Source: Azolla pinnata (taxonomy: Eukaryota; Streptophyta; Polypodiopsida; Salviniales; Salviniaceae). From it: a stretch of DNA of 32,773 nt. Below the pieces are notes generated by a model. That model was given only the letters and a program-made list of their open reading frames with translations, was not told the origin of the DNA and did no database searches. The stretch is from assembly GCA_037176905.1 (NCBI GenBank), contig JBBBWG010031031.1, positions 11,034 through 43,806 of the forward strand, read 5' to 3'. Below, one piece after another: positions 20,126 to 30,400 of the stretch. Each line of letters opens with the position of its first letter. Position 1 is the stretch's first letter. A program made the position numbers and the translations under genes.

Positions 20126-22311
20126 TGGGCGGCAAGGCCGAGGAGCTCCTCCGGGACCCCATCGAGCTCGCCAACTCCGTCCTCAAGGCGCTCGAGGACT
20201 CCAACTCCTTCAAGCACGAGTGCGCGGAGCTGATCGCCAAGGTCGAGAAGCTCGCCGATCTCCTGTGCACCGTCGCCCGCGTCTTCGGGCACAGCCGCTC
20301 CAACCTCTACGAGCGCCCCGTGAAGCGGATCATGGGCGAGGTGTTCAAGACCCTGGACAGGGCCAACGCGCTGCTCAAGAAGTGCAAGCGGAGCCAGAGC
20401 GGGCTCGCGGCGAGGCTCGCGAACATGATCTCCAAGGCCCCGGACTTCCGCAGAGCGAACGCGACCCTAGACGCGTCGATCGGGGATGTCACATGGCTGT
20501 TGAATGTGTGTGGGTATGTGCACCAGGAGGAGGGGAGGAAGGGGGAGAGGGGCATGGAAGGGTTACCTCCGATCGCGAGCATGGATCCGATGCTGGCGTG
20601 GGTGTGGGAGCAGATCGCCCTCGTCCACGGCGGAAGCCCAAGCGAGAGAGAAGAAGCCGCTTGCAGCTTGGCATCTTTGGCAAAGGACAACGTCCGGAAT
20701 CGGAGGCTCATCATCGACGAAGCCGGGGTGCGGCCGTTGCTCAAGCTGCTCAAAGATGGGAGCACGATGAAGGGCCGGATCGCCGCCGCTTCCGCGCTGG
20801 GCACCCTCGCCTCCGCGGGGATCGAATGGGTCCAGAAGATGCACGACGATGGCACCGCCCCGGTCTTCCTCCACATCCTGCAAGAGGGCCCGATGAGGCT
20901 CCAGGCCAAGGTCTCGTGGGCGATCGCCGAGATGGCGTCGGAGACGAGCGGGCGGCAGAGCGCGTTCTTCGACGACGACGTCGTCCGCCTCCTCGTGTCG
21001 CTGCTCATCTTCGAGAGCATCGACCGCGGCCGCGCGCACAAGATCACGCTGCGCAGCAACACGATGCACTCGCTCTCCTTCCGATCGAATGGCACTGGAA
21101 GCGGCGGCGGCGGCGGCGGCGGCAGCATCATCATCGGAGGAGGAGGAATCGGAGGAGGAGGAGGAATCGGAGGAGGAGGAGGAATCGGAGGAGGAGGAGG
21201 AAGCTTCAGCTCGATGGCGTTGATCTCGCCTCGCGGCGGCGGCGGCGGCAGCAGCCGACCTTACATGAAAACGATGCGATCTTACAACGGCCGCCTGAAT
21301 GGCGACGATGCGCAGATCGCATCGGATGGCAGATCGGATGATGGGCACTCCTTGTCTTCTTTCTCTCCCCCCGACCTCGCCAAGCTGCCCCCGAGGCCAC
21401 ACAGCAACCACAACAACGGCAGCAGCGGCAGCCGCCATTCCCGGGGCTTCAGCGACTCCTGCTCGCACCTCGAGCTCCTCAAGCAGCGCACCGGCCATGG
21501 CCACAAGGAGGGCGGAGATGCAGACCCCGCCGCGAAGCGCGAGCTCAAGGTCGAGGTCACCCTCGCGCTCTGGAAGCTCGCCAAGGGCAACGTCGCGATC
21601 AGCCAGAAGATCACCGAGACCAAGGCGCTGATATGCCTGGCGGAGATGATCGAGAAGGAGGCGGGCGAGGTGCAGCGCAACGCGGTGATGGCGGTGGCCG
21701 AGATCGCGGCTTGCGCGGAGCAGGACGCGGAGCTGAGGCGATTCGCGTTCAAGACCAACTCGCGCGCGGCGAAATCCGTCGTCCACCAGCTGCTGCGGAT
21801 CATCAATATCGAGGGCAGCGGCGATGACAACGACTTCCCAGCCGATCTCGTCGTCCCCTGTGTGAAGGCGATCGGGTGCTTAGCCCGCACCTTCCCCGCC
21901 AAAGAGGTGCACATCATCGAGCCGCTGGTGCTCCGATTGGGAAGCTCCGATCCCTCGGTGCTCGCCGAAGCTTGCCTCGCCCTTCAGAAGTTCGCGCACG
22001 GCGCCAATTTCCTGCACGTCGAGCACTCGAAGACCATCTCCGACTCCGGAGCTGTGCACAAGCTGATCGAGATCGTTTCGGATCAAGGCGAGGATGCGAA
22101 GAAGATCGCCCAACTGCCTGCCCTCCGGTTGCTCTGCTACTTGGCCCAGCATCTGCCTAGCCATGAGGTCTTCCTGCAGACCGATACGCACAAGGTCCTC
22201 AAGGCCATCGCCTCCGGCCCACCGCCTGTAGACGCATCGATAGAGGAGGATCTTTCGATTGCTATCCAGCACCTCGAGCTCTATCAGGGAGCATCCAAAC
22301 ATCACCAATAG
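20125..22311 (+). CDS. ARO: ARMADILLO REPEAT ONLY (ARO) type protein
   Basis: Single exon, 728 residues plus TAG. The start is ATG at 20125; the frame also opens one codon earlier, but only through TTG. The N-terminal 115 residues form the ARO helical domain (starting MGGKAEELLRDPIELANSVL, with NLYERPVKRI near 65-75). Armadillo repeats follow at about residues 145-300, including EAACSLASLAKDNVRNRRLI and GVRPLLKLLKDGS, and again at about 470-715 (VTLALWKLAKGN, AVMAVAEIAACAE, CLALQKFAHG). Between them is a poorly conserved linker with a Gly-rich run. Arabidopsis ARO proteins are about 615-670 residues; the excess is in the linker. In Arabidopsis, ARO proteins act at the apical plasma membrane with ROP GTPase regulators to polarise pollen tubes and root hairs. 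The coding sequence is far more GC-rich, and more C/G-ending in codon choice, than its neighbours. Which ARO member it matches is not resolved. Confidence 0.92.
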   Translation: MGGKAEELLRDPIELANSVLKALEDSNSFKHECAELIAKVEKLADLLCTVARVFGHSRSNLYERPVKRIMGEVFKTLDRANALLKKCKRSQSGLAARLANMISKAPDFRRANATLDASIGDVTWLLNVCGYVHQEEGRKGERGMEGLPPIASMDPMLAWVWEQIALVHGGSPSEREEAACSLASLAKDNVRNRRLIIDEAGVRPLLKLLKDGSTMKGRIAAASALGTLASAGIEWVQKMHDDGTAPVFLHILQEGPMRLQAKVSWAIAEMASETSGRQSAFFDDDVVRLLVSLLIFESIDRGRAHKITLRSNTMHSLSFRSNGTGSGGGGGGGSIIIGGGGIGGGGGIGGGGGIGGGGGSFSSMALISPRGGGGGSSRPYMKTMRSYNGRLNGDDAQIASDGRSDDGHSLSSFSPPDLAKLPPRPHSNHNNGSSGSRHSRGFSDSCSHLELLKQRTGHGHKEGGDADPAAKRELKVEVTLALWKLAKGNVAISQKITETKALICLAEMIEKEAGEVQRNAVMAVAEIAACAEQDAELRRFAFKTNSRAAKSVVHQLLRIINIEGSGDDNDFPADLVVPCVKAIGCLARTFPAKEVHIIEPLVLRLGSSDPSVLAEACLALQKFAHGANFLHVEHSKTISDSGAVHKLIEIVSDQGEDAKKIAQLPALRLLCYLAQHLPSHEVFLQTDTHKVLKAIASGPPPVDASIEEDLSIAIQHLELYQGASKHHQ
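21098..21252 (+). repeat. In-frame Gly-codon minisatellite within the ARO gene
   Basis: Residues about 325-376 are encoded by GGC runs (21101-21124 and about 21234-21250) and by GGA runs in which a unit with an internal ATC is repeated every 15-18 bp (21136-21202). The result is blocks of four or five Gly separated by Ile. It sits in the linker between armadillo blocks, so length changes should be tolerated. Confidence 0.9.
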
Positions 22312-23005
22312 AAGATTCTCCACACTCTTCATGTATACTTGTGTATCGATTGTAGATCCTCTTGATCAGCTTGTTACCTTCGATCAATACCACGGATGGA
22401 TACTAGCTAGCTATGGAAGCTCATCCCACACTTCACAACAATTCAGCACCATTGTTTGATTTGCCTCTCGATTCATCATCTTCAATACCATGGGAGCATC
22501 GAAACATTACTGACCAAGGCTGCCGCCACATTCTCGCCACTCATCATGTATACTTGTGTACCGATTGTAGATCCTCTTGATCAGATTGTTCCCTTCAAAA
22601 TCAATACCATGGATGGATGCTACCTATGGAAGCTCTTCCCACACCTGACAACGATTCAGTAGCATTGATGCTTGCTAATTCATCAATCATTTGCTTTGTC
22701 TCTTGATTCATTATATCTTTAATACCATGGATGGATGCCAGCTAATTCATCAGTCACCTGCTTCAGTCTCTCAATAGCTATGGAAGCTCATCCCACAGTT
22801 TGACAACAATTCAGTAGCATTTAAGCCTTTGCTAATAATTCTGCAATCATTTGCTTTCTCTCTCGATACATTGTCTTCAATGCCATGGCTGGATGCCAGC
22901 TAATTCATCAATCACCTGCTTCAGTTTCGCAATTGGTCATCTTCAATTCAATACCATGGATGGATGGATGCTAGAAAAATTCATCAGTTACGCTTCTTCA
23001 GTATC
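22287..23005. repeat. Diverged tandem repeats that start in the last ARO codons and run through the 3' flank
   Basis: The segment from GGGAGCATC at 22287, which covers the last eight codons and the stop, is repeated from 22492. The second copy again carries ATGTATACTTGTGTA (22331 and 22546) and a GATCCTCTTGATCAG word. Later partial copies share GAAGCTCATCCCACA-type and ATACCATGGATGGATGC-type words near 22785, 22885 and 22955. Spacing is about 205-240 bp for full copies and less for partial ones. The region probably forms the ARO 3' untranslated region. Confidence 0.8.
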
Positions 23006-23151
23006 ATCAAAGCAAGCCAATTCGACATTCACCTGCTTCTTCTATGACTACTACGCCTTCAGATTACAATGAGGAAGTTGTCTATTGCCTAGGAATCCGT
23101 GCCATCTCTTCTTCATAAGGCTGATCAACCTCTGCTGCTGCGTCCAGTTGT

Positions 23152-23157
23152 AATAAA
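23152..23157 (+). terminator. Candidate polyadenylation signal downstream of ARO
   Basis: AATAAA at 23152-23157, about 840 bp after the ARO stop and just beyond the repeat block. It is the first canonical hexamer I noticed on this strand. Plant signals are loose, so an earlier site is possible. Confidence 0.25.
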
Positions 23158-24180
23158 ATTCGTGCCGTGAATACATGCCGATGCCTACTCCATTTTGTAC
23201 ATTCCAACATTACTTGAAGAAGCCATGGAAGATCCTTTTACTCTTCCATTGAGGGTTGATGATCTACTTCAATGTACTACTGTTTGCCGAGTCATATCAA
23301 ACTTCCGTGGAATATACAAGGCCTTTTACATAACATACGTGCACCACAATTCTGAAGCATAACGCGTTAGATTCAGGCACTGTAACTGCTAGATGGGTTA
23401 TTTAAGTAGATACATGCATTCACAAAATTTAAAATGTGACAGTGGATCGCAGACTGTGTTTGCTACCGTACTATATAATATGTTCGAGTAGGTTCCAACA
23501 TCATCAATCACTAACTATCCCACTCTTCATGATCTTCTCTCGAGTACATTCTGAAGAATCAAAGGGGAACATTCTTGTGGTAATGTAGGTTCATCGCCCC
23601 ACATTCAACACAGATTTTGAGCCTGATAGTTTGATTTGGAGAATTCGTTGGAAATTAAATGATAAAACACTTTTGAGAATCCATTACTGTTGTGAATCTT
23701 TGTGGGGATCAACCATACGAAACCTTCATTGTAGGAGTGCATTTCTCAAACCTGCTGGATCCGGGATTCTTAGAACGATCTCCACATTTTAGGGTGAGAT
23801 TGCCGTCACTCCCATGGCCAAAATCGGCATTGGTTTTAGATTACATGTGGACCTCAATGTCCCATTTCTCTCTCATGTTGATCTGATTCATACCATGTCA
23901 GGCAACGGTTTTTCCACCGCTCAAAAAAACACAGTTTGGCATGAATCCATTCCTGGCATTTCCTCTGGTTTCTCATTCCGTTTCTTGCAGATAAGATGCG
24001 AAGCTAAAAACCCTCGCATGGGGAGGATTCAAGCAGACCGTAAACGGGGAGCAACTCGGCCAGAAGAAGCCGTAACGGGCCCGTGCCATGCGTCCACGAC
24101 CGAGCCTGGAGATCTCCAAGACCAAAGGCATGAGACCGAACGGAAGACGGCACAGAAACACCAGGAGAAGGAAGCAGGAA
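23158..24180. other. Intergenic, no gene recognised
   Basis: The plus-strand open frame at 23814-24377 (187 codons) has no recognisable domain. Its second half is low-complexity Arg/Glu/Gln/Asp-rich sequence produced by an AGAC microsatellite. I do not call a gene here. Confidence 0.4.
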
Positions 24181-24196
24181 ACCGAGAACGAAAGAG

Positions 24197-24216
24197 AGAC
24201 AGACAGACAGACAGAC
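24197..24216. repeat. (AGAC)5 microsatellite, inverted relative to the GTCT array near 24945
   Basis: Five AGAC units. A GTCT array (about 24945-24975), the reverse complement, lies about 730 bp to the right, so the two tracts could pair in single-stranded form. Confidence 0.85.
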
Positions 24217-24425
24217 AGAGAGATCAAGGAAAGGAGCGGATCCCGCTGCGATGTCGCCTTGAATTTATGAAGAGGGAAGCACGGAGACGAAACGAAAACG
24301 AAAGCTTCCTCCGCATCTTCAAACAAGGCAAGCGGTGTTCCACTGTCGGACCCCAGCGGCAGTTCGTCCCGCCATAGCCACGGGAAGGGGCAGAGAACTG
24401 TTTGACTCGTAAGGTAGGGTCCGTC

Positions 24426-24468
24426 TGCGTCGTCGTCGTCGTCGTCGTCTCTGCGTCGTCGTCTCTGC
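24426..24468. repeat. GTC trinucleotide microsatellite
   Basis: Two runs of (GTC)n separated by CTGC words, directly before the telomere-like array. Confidence 0.8.
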
Positions 24469-24483
24469 AGACGGCCATATAAA

Positions 24484-24525
24484 CCCTAACCCTAACCCTA
24501 ACCCTAACCCTAACCCTAACCCTAA
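24484..24525. repeat. Interstitial 6-bp telomere-like array, CCCTAA x7
   Basis: Seven perfect consecutive CCCTAA units (42 bp), the TTAGGG type, preceded by AAA. This differs from the 7-bp plant-type tracts at 14784 and 17278 in the same window. It follows a CATATAAA word and a GTC microsatellite. Confidence 0.95.
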
Positions 24526-25570
24526 TTCCTAGAAACGGTTTCACATTTGGGCGGTTTCACACTGGGCCAATTTTCCACATGTTTGGCTAATGTGTTTGTT
24601 GGTGCCAATGTGGTCTGTCTTGCCGCACACCGACGGTCGTAAACTGTCTTTGTCCAGGTTTCTGTTCCAGTTGGCCAGATTCTGCTCGAGCTTTTAAACG
24701 ATCGAGCCTGCAGAGCGTGCGATCGCGATTAAGATCTGGCTTGCTCGGATGGATAGAATCGGATACGGTTGAAGGCAGAAGGGAAAAAAAAAAAAAAAAA
24801 AAGATCAGGGCCAGATGATCGTTGGCTGGCCTCGGAGGTGGGTCATTTCGGGACTGAAACGAGAATCCTTCCCAGATGGGTGGTCCTGATTCGGACGGAT
24901 CCTGATGAAATGTGAGCTCGATATAGACGGAGGAGGGACCACCGTCTGTCTGTCTGTCTGTCGGTCTGTCTGTCTGGCTTCAAGTTCTCGATCGATCTGC
25001 TCTTCTGCTGTGCGCGGGATATAGCTCGCGTTCTCTGGCCATTCATCGCTTCGTACGCCGTCCAGATATGCACACGTCTGGCCGTGCTTGCGATGAAATG
25101 CTCAATAAAATAAAATAATAAAAAAAAAAAGCTCTGTCGCGACTCAATGCGGGTGTTTTTCCAATCCTTTCCGCGAAGGATCTTCTTGGGAAATTATCGC
25201 GTAATGAGTTAGTGAAGAGATACAGACTCACAAGGCTTACAAATCGATTAAGGCAGAGGACTGAACTAACACCGCTATCAACTCTGATCTAACGATTTGG
25301 ATCTACAAACAAACCCAGATTTTGAAGAGGTTTTGTGAGATGTTATAGACTCTATGTTACTTATCAAATGGGGCAACTGCATCTGGAACAGTTGCGAAAC
25401 CCATTACACCGAGAAGCCCCACTTGCATCATCAATGTCCGAAGGCGATCTATACAGACAAATCCTTCGACCATAGAAGTTTTATAATGAATTTGTCCTTT
25501 CTTTTCCAACAACTCGATTTCTATTTCTTAAAATCTAAATCTTTCGATCAAATTTACCATTCTTTTCTGG
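24526..25570. other. Intergenic, simple repeats only
   Basis: No gene recognised. The stretch contains an A-run at about 24785-24803, a GTCT-type array at about 24945-24975 with one GTCG variant, and an A-rich run near 25105-25130. Open frames here are short or microsatellite-derived. Confidence 0.45.
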
Positions 25571-25790
25571 TGATTTGTCGATTCTCGAATGCTCAAATCC
25601 CTCTCGATTAGTATGTATACAAGCTCCTACCAGTCGCGGAATGCCCAAACCATTCTCGATTAAATGCGTCCTACAAGCTCCTACCAATCTCGAATGCTCG
25701 AATCATTCTCGATTAAATGCGTCTACAAGCTCCCTACCAAATCTCGAATGCTCAAATCATGCTCGATTGTGTTTGCAAGCTAGAAAAGTA
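25571..25790. repeat. Four imperfect tandem copies, about 50-60 bp
   Basis: Each copy carries TCGAATGCTCAAATC-, CTCGATTAAATGCG- and CAAGCTCCTACCA-type words; copies start near 25573, 25633, 25689 and 25741. The short open frame across them (25575-25793) merely repeats a Glu-Cys-Ser-Asn word and is not taken as a gene. Confidence 0.8.
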
Positions 25791-26400
25791 TGATGATAGC
25801 AATCATGCAGGCAATCCTCCTGATTTGGCATGAGGGATGAGGCAAGGAATTGCATGATGGTGGTGATGAGACGATGGTACTGTAATCATGTTAGGCAATT
25901 GGATGATAGCAACGATCGTTGTCAGGTTTGGCAATCCGACGATTGTCGCGATCATGCAAATGGGTCTATCAGGCTGGCAATCGCACGATCACGGTTGGTT
26001 AGGCAATCGATCGATGATCGTGCCTAGATGACAAAAAAACGATGGTCAACGACCTAATAATCATTATGTTCATCTTCTTGTTGTCATCATCATCATCACT
26101 ACCATGGACTCGTATCGTGTTCCCATCGTCTTCAACGCGGTGTTGACACCTTCATGATCGAGGTCTAGGTCAAGCTTCACTGAACTACTACACGCCTTCC
26201 GTGTATCTGTCAGACCACCGCCACTCGTCATAATGAATGGGGATTTCAAATGCCTTTTTTCTTCTTTTTCTTGCATCAATGGAGTTGGCATTTTAAGAGG
26301 AGTTAGTCCCCCGTCGGCGGTTATGAAACGGTTAGTGCATTTGCCATTAATGAAGATGTTCGACATACAAAGACTAATGATACATTCACGCTTACTCTTC
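25791..26400. other. Intergenic with GATC/GATGATAGCAA-rich degenerate repeats
   Basis: Loosely repeated words of the type GGCAATC...CGATCATG run from about 25795 to 26025. The remainder has only short unrecognised open frames on both strands. Confidence 0.4.
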
Positions 26401-26402
26401 GA

Positions 26403-26552
26403 CTCGCCAAGCTCTGAATCGAAAGTCTGCGAATTGAGCCTTGATTACCATGAGTTTTCAGGGTTTTCGTGATGCTTAACACTTTCCAAGCTCTGAATTG
26501 TTGAAGTCTATGAATCGAACCTCTGAATTGATTACCATGAGCTTTTGGAATG
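26403..26552. repeat. Two imperfect tandem copies of about 80 bp
   Basis: CCAAGCTCTGAATCG/TTG, TTGATTACCATGAG, and GATGCTTAACACT or GCTGAACACT words occur in the same order at about 26408 and 26488. No coding role is evident. Confidence 0.75.
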
Positions 26553-26875
26553 CTGAACACTCCCCACTTTGTGCGTATCTGACGCAGATTTGCCCCATGC
26601 CCCCCCACATCTCACAACATCGTGACAATCGAACAGAAACCCTGAACAATCAATCAATCTGCTCCACATAGCAAATGATCTGATTAGCAAATATAATAAC
26701 CATGGATTGCTTCAATCCCTGATTGTATTGCTCTTAGCAGAGCAAACCAAGAATCTGTATCTCCATGACATTAGTAGATGGCTAGTCCGAGAGCTTCAAA
26801 CCGGGACCATCACCAATGCAGGCCCTGAGCGTACCCTTGTTTCAAAATCCATGCCTTTAAAATGCAAAGCATCAT
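26553..26875. other. Intergenic, nothing recognised
   Basis: Only short open frames without recognisable features. A run of C lies near 26601-26606. Confidence 0.4.
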
Positions 26876-27040
26876 GTAAACTTCATTATCCGACAAAGCT
26901 TAACTTTGTATTGAAGTTGATAATTTCATACCTGACAAAGCTGATTTTGTATTGAAATTGAAAAACTTCATATCTGAACAGCTAATTTCGTATTATTTTC
27001 ATATCTGGAAAAGCTGATTTTGTATTGAAATCGAAGGATG
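26876..27040. repeat. Four diverged tandem copies, about 30-48 bp
   Basis: Copies share TTCATAYCTGACAAAGCT and TTTTGTATTGAAATTG-type words, starting near 26880, 26927, 26969 and 26998; the third copy is shortened. They lie about 400 bp downstream of the MACPF stop codon. Confidence 0.8.
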
Positions 27041-27434
27041 AATGAAAGTTTAGCAGATTAGAATGACCCAACAGAATCATTACGTTCAAACATGTACAAA
27101 AAAAAGGGGGGGCAATCATGCATACATGTTTTTTTCCTAGGTATTCTTAATGATTATATAGTACAACAGTTCTTATTACTTCCATCTGCTATCTTAAATG
27201 AACCACACTCCTTTCTGATAAGGATGGTAATCATCATCACTAGGCAGTAACTAAGAGCTTTCTTTGTCACCCTCCCCTAGCACATCTTGTTGTATACGGC
27301 AAGGTAAATAATATCTATACAATATGTGACATCTGTGGGGGTGACGGGGACGGAGAGGGGCTGAAACCCACCATCATCATAACCATGATACTCGATAACC
27401 GTAAAAAAGACGCGCTTTTCTCTGCCTTTTCCAT
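27041..27434. other. Downstream region of the MACPF gene
   Basis: No open frame of note. The MACPF 3' untranslated region should lie here on the minus strand, but I found no clear polyadenylation hexamer. Runs of A and G occur at about 27098-27112. Confidence 0.4.
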
Positions 27435-30400
27435 TCATTCAATGTTGTAGATCAGGAGCGAATACCTGACTCGGATGCCGATCTTACCGTTCTCAGCGTT
27501 GAGCTTTGCGCCGGTGACAAGCCAATGTCCAGGTTGGTCGAGGGGACCTCGAGTCATCTCGGAGGTATCGACCAGTTTCAAGAGCTTCGGGACATGGCTT
27601 TTACCTGCAGGTGGGCCATCAGGATAGATGGCCGAGTTGATCAGGACCGGTTTGGCTGCCGGGGTAGCTTGCTGCGAAGAGAAATTGCCACTCAACAAAG
27701 AGCTGAAGATGCCTGACTTCTGTTGAGCTGATGAGGTGTGCTCCCACTCGGATTTGCGGATTCCAGCATTCGGGACTTTGGAGTAGTGTAGCCTGAGGAA
27801 AAGAACCTTCTTCGATGAATGCTCTTCTACGTAGAGCTGAGCCCCTGTTACGATCAATGCTGGAGCCTTTGCTTCCCCGACCCACGCCTCGCCGTACTCG
27901 ATCGGCGCTGTACACACGTGTGAGAAGCTCTTCCACATCACTGGCTCGAAATAACGGCTGAATTCCTCATCTGGCCCCACCCACTCTTCTTCCCCTCCTT
28001 GCTTGCCATTACTGATCTCTTGCTTCCCATCTTCCCAAACTGGTTGAAGGATTTGTGGTATTACAGTCAGATACTGGAGATGGACTGCCAGCCGGTTCCC
28101 CTTAACACCTTCTAAATACAACCGCATGCCTGTGACCGGATGCCTCCTTATCACAACCTATGAACATCATAAAAGAAAGAAATCAGAACCCACACCATAA
28201 ACGAAATTTCGCCAAAAACAGAAAATGTCAAAAATAGAAACACGGCTCAAATGCACAAAACAATTGCGATCTCGTGCATTTTAACCTTTGTTTTTTGCAG
28301 CAGTCAAAAAACGGGCTCCGACATGAATAGCATGCATGCTGAAAATGGATGATGTTCATCTTGCAGAGCATAAAAAACCTTATCCATACCGACTACAGTC
28401 CATCTACAGTCATTCGTGGGCGTGAGATTCAAACTATATAATACAAAGAACAGGAGCAATCAAAGTGATTGTTAACTACTGGAGGGGTACTTCACGTTCG
28501 ACTATTGTCTAAGATTGTTTTGGTGAAAACCAGCCCTTAAAGGCATTTAAATATAAATCTTACAGGGGTTGTGTTGATTTGAAGCTTAGGCCCTAGCAAT
28601 CTGAACTGAAGAGAAGGGTTGCCTTGTTGTTTCCTTGGAGGCCCCAGTGGAAGGTCTCCAAATGCTGGAGCCCATTCTTTGGGTGACTGGAATTCTAGAA
28701 AGTTGCGAAGGTCGTCAATTGGTGGCTTATCTGTAGAACACCATTTTATCAGTCTCTAGGAGGGATGTTGCTACTAGAGTATATATGCAAAATATCATAA
28801 ATCTGAAATCAAGATTACATACAACGCAGATAAAGGTTGATCGCATGGCTAAGAAATCCAGCCCCAGTGACTCCATTCAAGAGGCTAGTTATGGGTATAA
28901 ATTTCATAGACAGAACATCTGGAGATTGAGGCACGGCCTGAAGCCACTCATTATGACTTCGTGCTGTTTCCCTGCCACCCTTCCGCTTGAAAAGTATTGA
29001 AATACTCTGCAGATACAAACCAATTGATAAATTCCTTGGTCCTGATGTATAAAGAGAGCAAGAAAATGATAAGTATATAGATTATGATAGGTACATACAT
29101 CACCATCCAATGTTAATTCGTTGTTTGCAAGGTTGTCAATCCACGGAGGATTCTCACCACCAGCCTGTAGAAAAGAATCAGCATATATTTAAAGATACAA
29201 GAACATGCATACACTTGAGTATACATGTATATATAGATACATAGATAGATACATAGATAGATACATAGATAGATACATAGATAGATACATAGATAGATAC
29301 ATAGATAGATATGTATACATGCATATATGCATAGACATGAATTGTATTCAAAAAACCCTGGTAGATTGAATATGAATCAAGAGGACATCTTTATCAGTCA
29401 CTATGTTAAAATACCACAGAAAACATGCATTTTGAAAATGTAAATGTGCTTCAAAGGTGCTACCTTCCCTAAATTGCTATCTCTAGAGGCATTGCCTTCT
29501 ACAAGAGAGAATCTTTCATTTGCTGTCGTTTTCAAAATGCTTTGAATTTTCGATGTTGTTGCATATGAGGATCGGTTCTGCTTCAAATAAACCGCATCTT
29601 TTCCTCCGATAGTCACCCCAACGATGATGTGTGTACCATACTTCTCTACGAAACTGAAAAATACAACTAGCAATATGAGATAGACATAGTCAAAGTGATC
29701 AAACCCACAAGTGCACAAACACACTTATAAAAAGTAGACATTATCATGTAGGACAAGGTATGACTTTTTTATATCCTTAAAAGGATTAACTACACATGTT
29801 TGAAACTAAACTAAGCTACGTTGATCCCCCTGTACCTCAAAGCATTTTTTAACAGCCATCTTTAGATGGACCTTGATTGAAGTTCTGATCATTTGAGAGA
29901 GAGGGAGCAAGCACGTATTCTGACCTCAAGTGTGTGCATGACAAGGAGATTATGATAATTTTCCATTGCATATAAGGTATAAACTACTTTCTCTAATGGG
30001 GTTCAGCCAGTGCATGGCATCTTAATACTCAACTTGCAATGAAAGAAAATGTTTTGTAATATAATCAGAGATGAGCTTTTGCACATCTTCTCGGGTTCTT
30101 TTCTAAAGTATCAAATTATCTGACAAAACCTTGTTAACCAGAGTCTTGCTGGAGAGATCCATGCATTTCCTTAATGCATCAATAAGAGGCCATGTTAACA
30201 GAAAAAAATGGATGTAGGGACACCATATCAGCAGGATCAAAACCACATACAAACATGCTCTGCTTGATGTGTATACCACATCAACATGGTCACAATCATG
30301 CCATCTCAGCATGGCTCACATAGATACCGGCTTATCGGGCTCGATGTGACTCCCTCCACGTCAGCAAGCTCAAAGCCGTACTACATATCCAATCAGTGAA

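Noticed and set aside
20220..21917. Long open frames overlapping ARO in other frames and on the minus strand (up to 407 codons)
   Set aside because: They are shadows of the GC-rich ARO coding sequence, with Arg/Ser/Asp-rich low-complexity translations.
23814..24377. 187-codon plus-strand open frame
   Set aside because: It has no recognisable domain, and its second half is largely translation of an AGAC repeat and Arg/Glu-rich low-complexity DNA.
24224..24544. Minus-strand open frame with a Val-Arg repeat
   Set aside because: The repeat is just the translation of the CCCTAA telomere-like array.
25575..25793. Open frame with repeated Glu-Cys-Ser-Asn words
   Set aside because: It only reflects the underlying 50-60-bp tandem repeat; spacing changes would break the frame.
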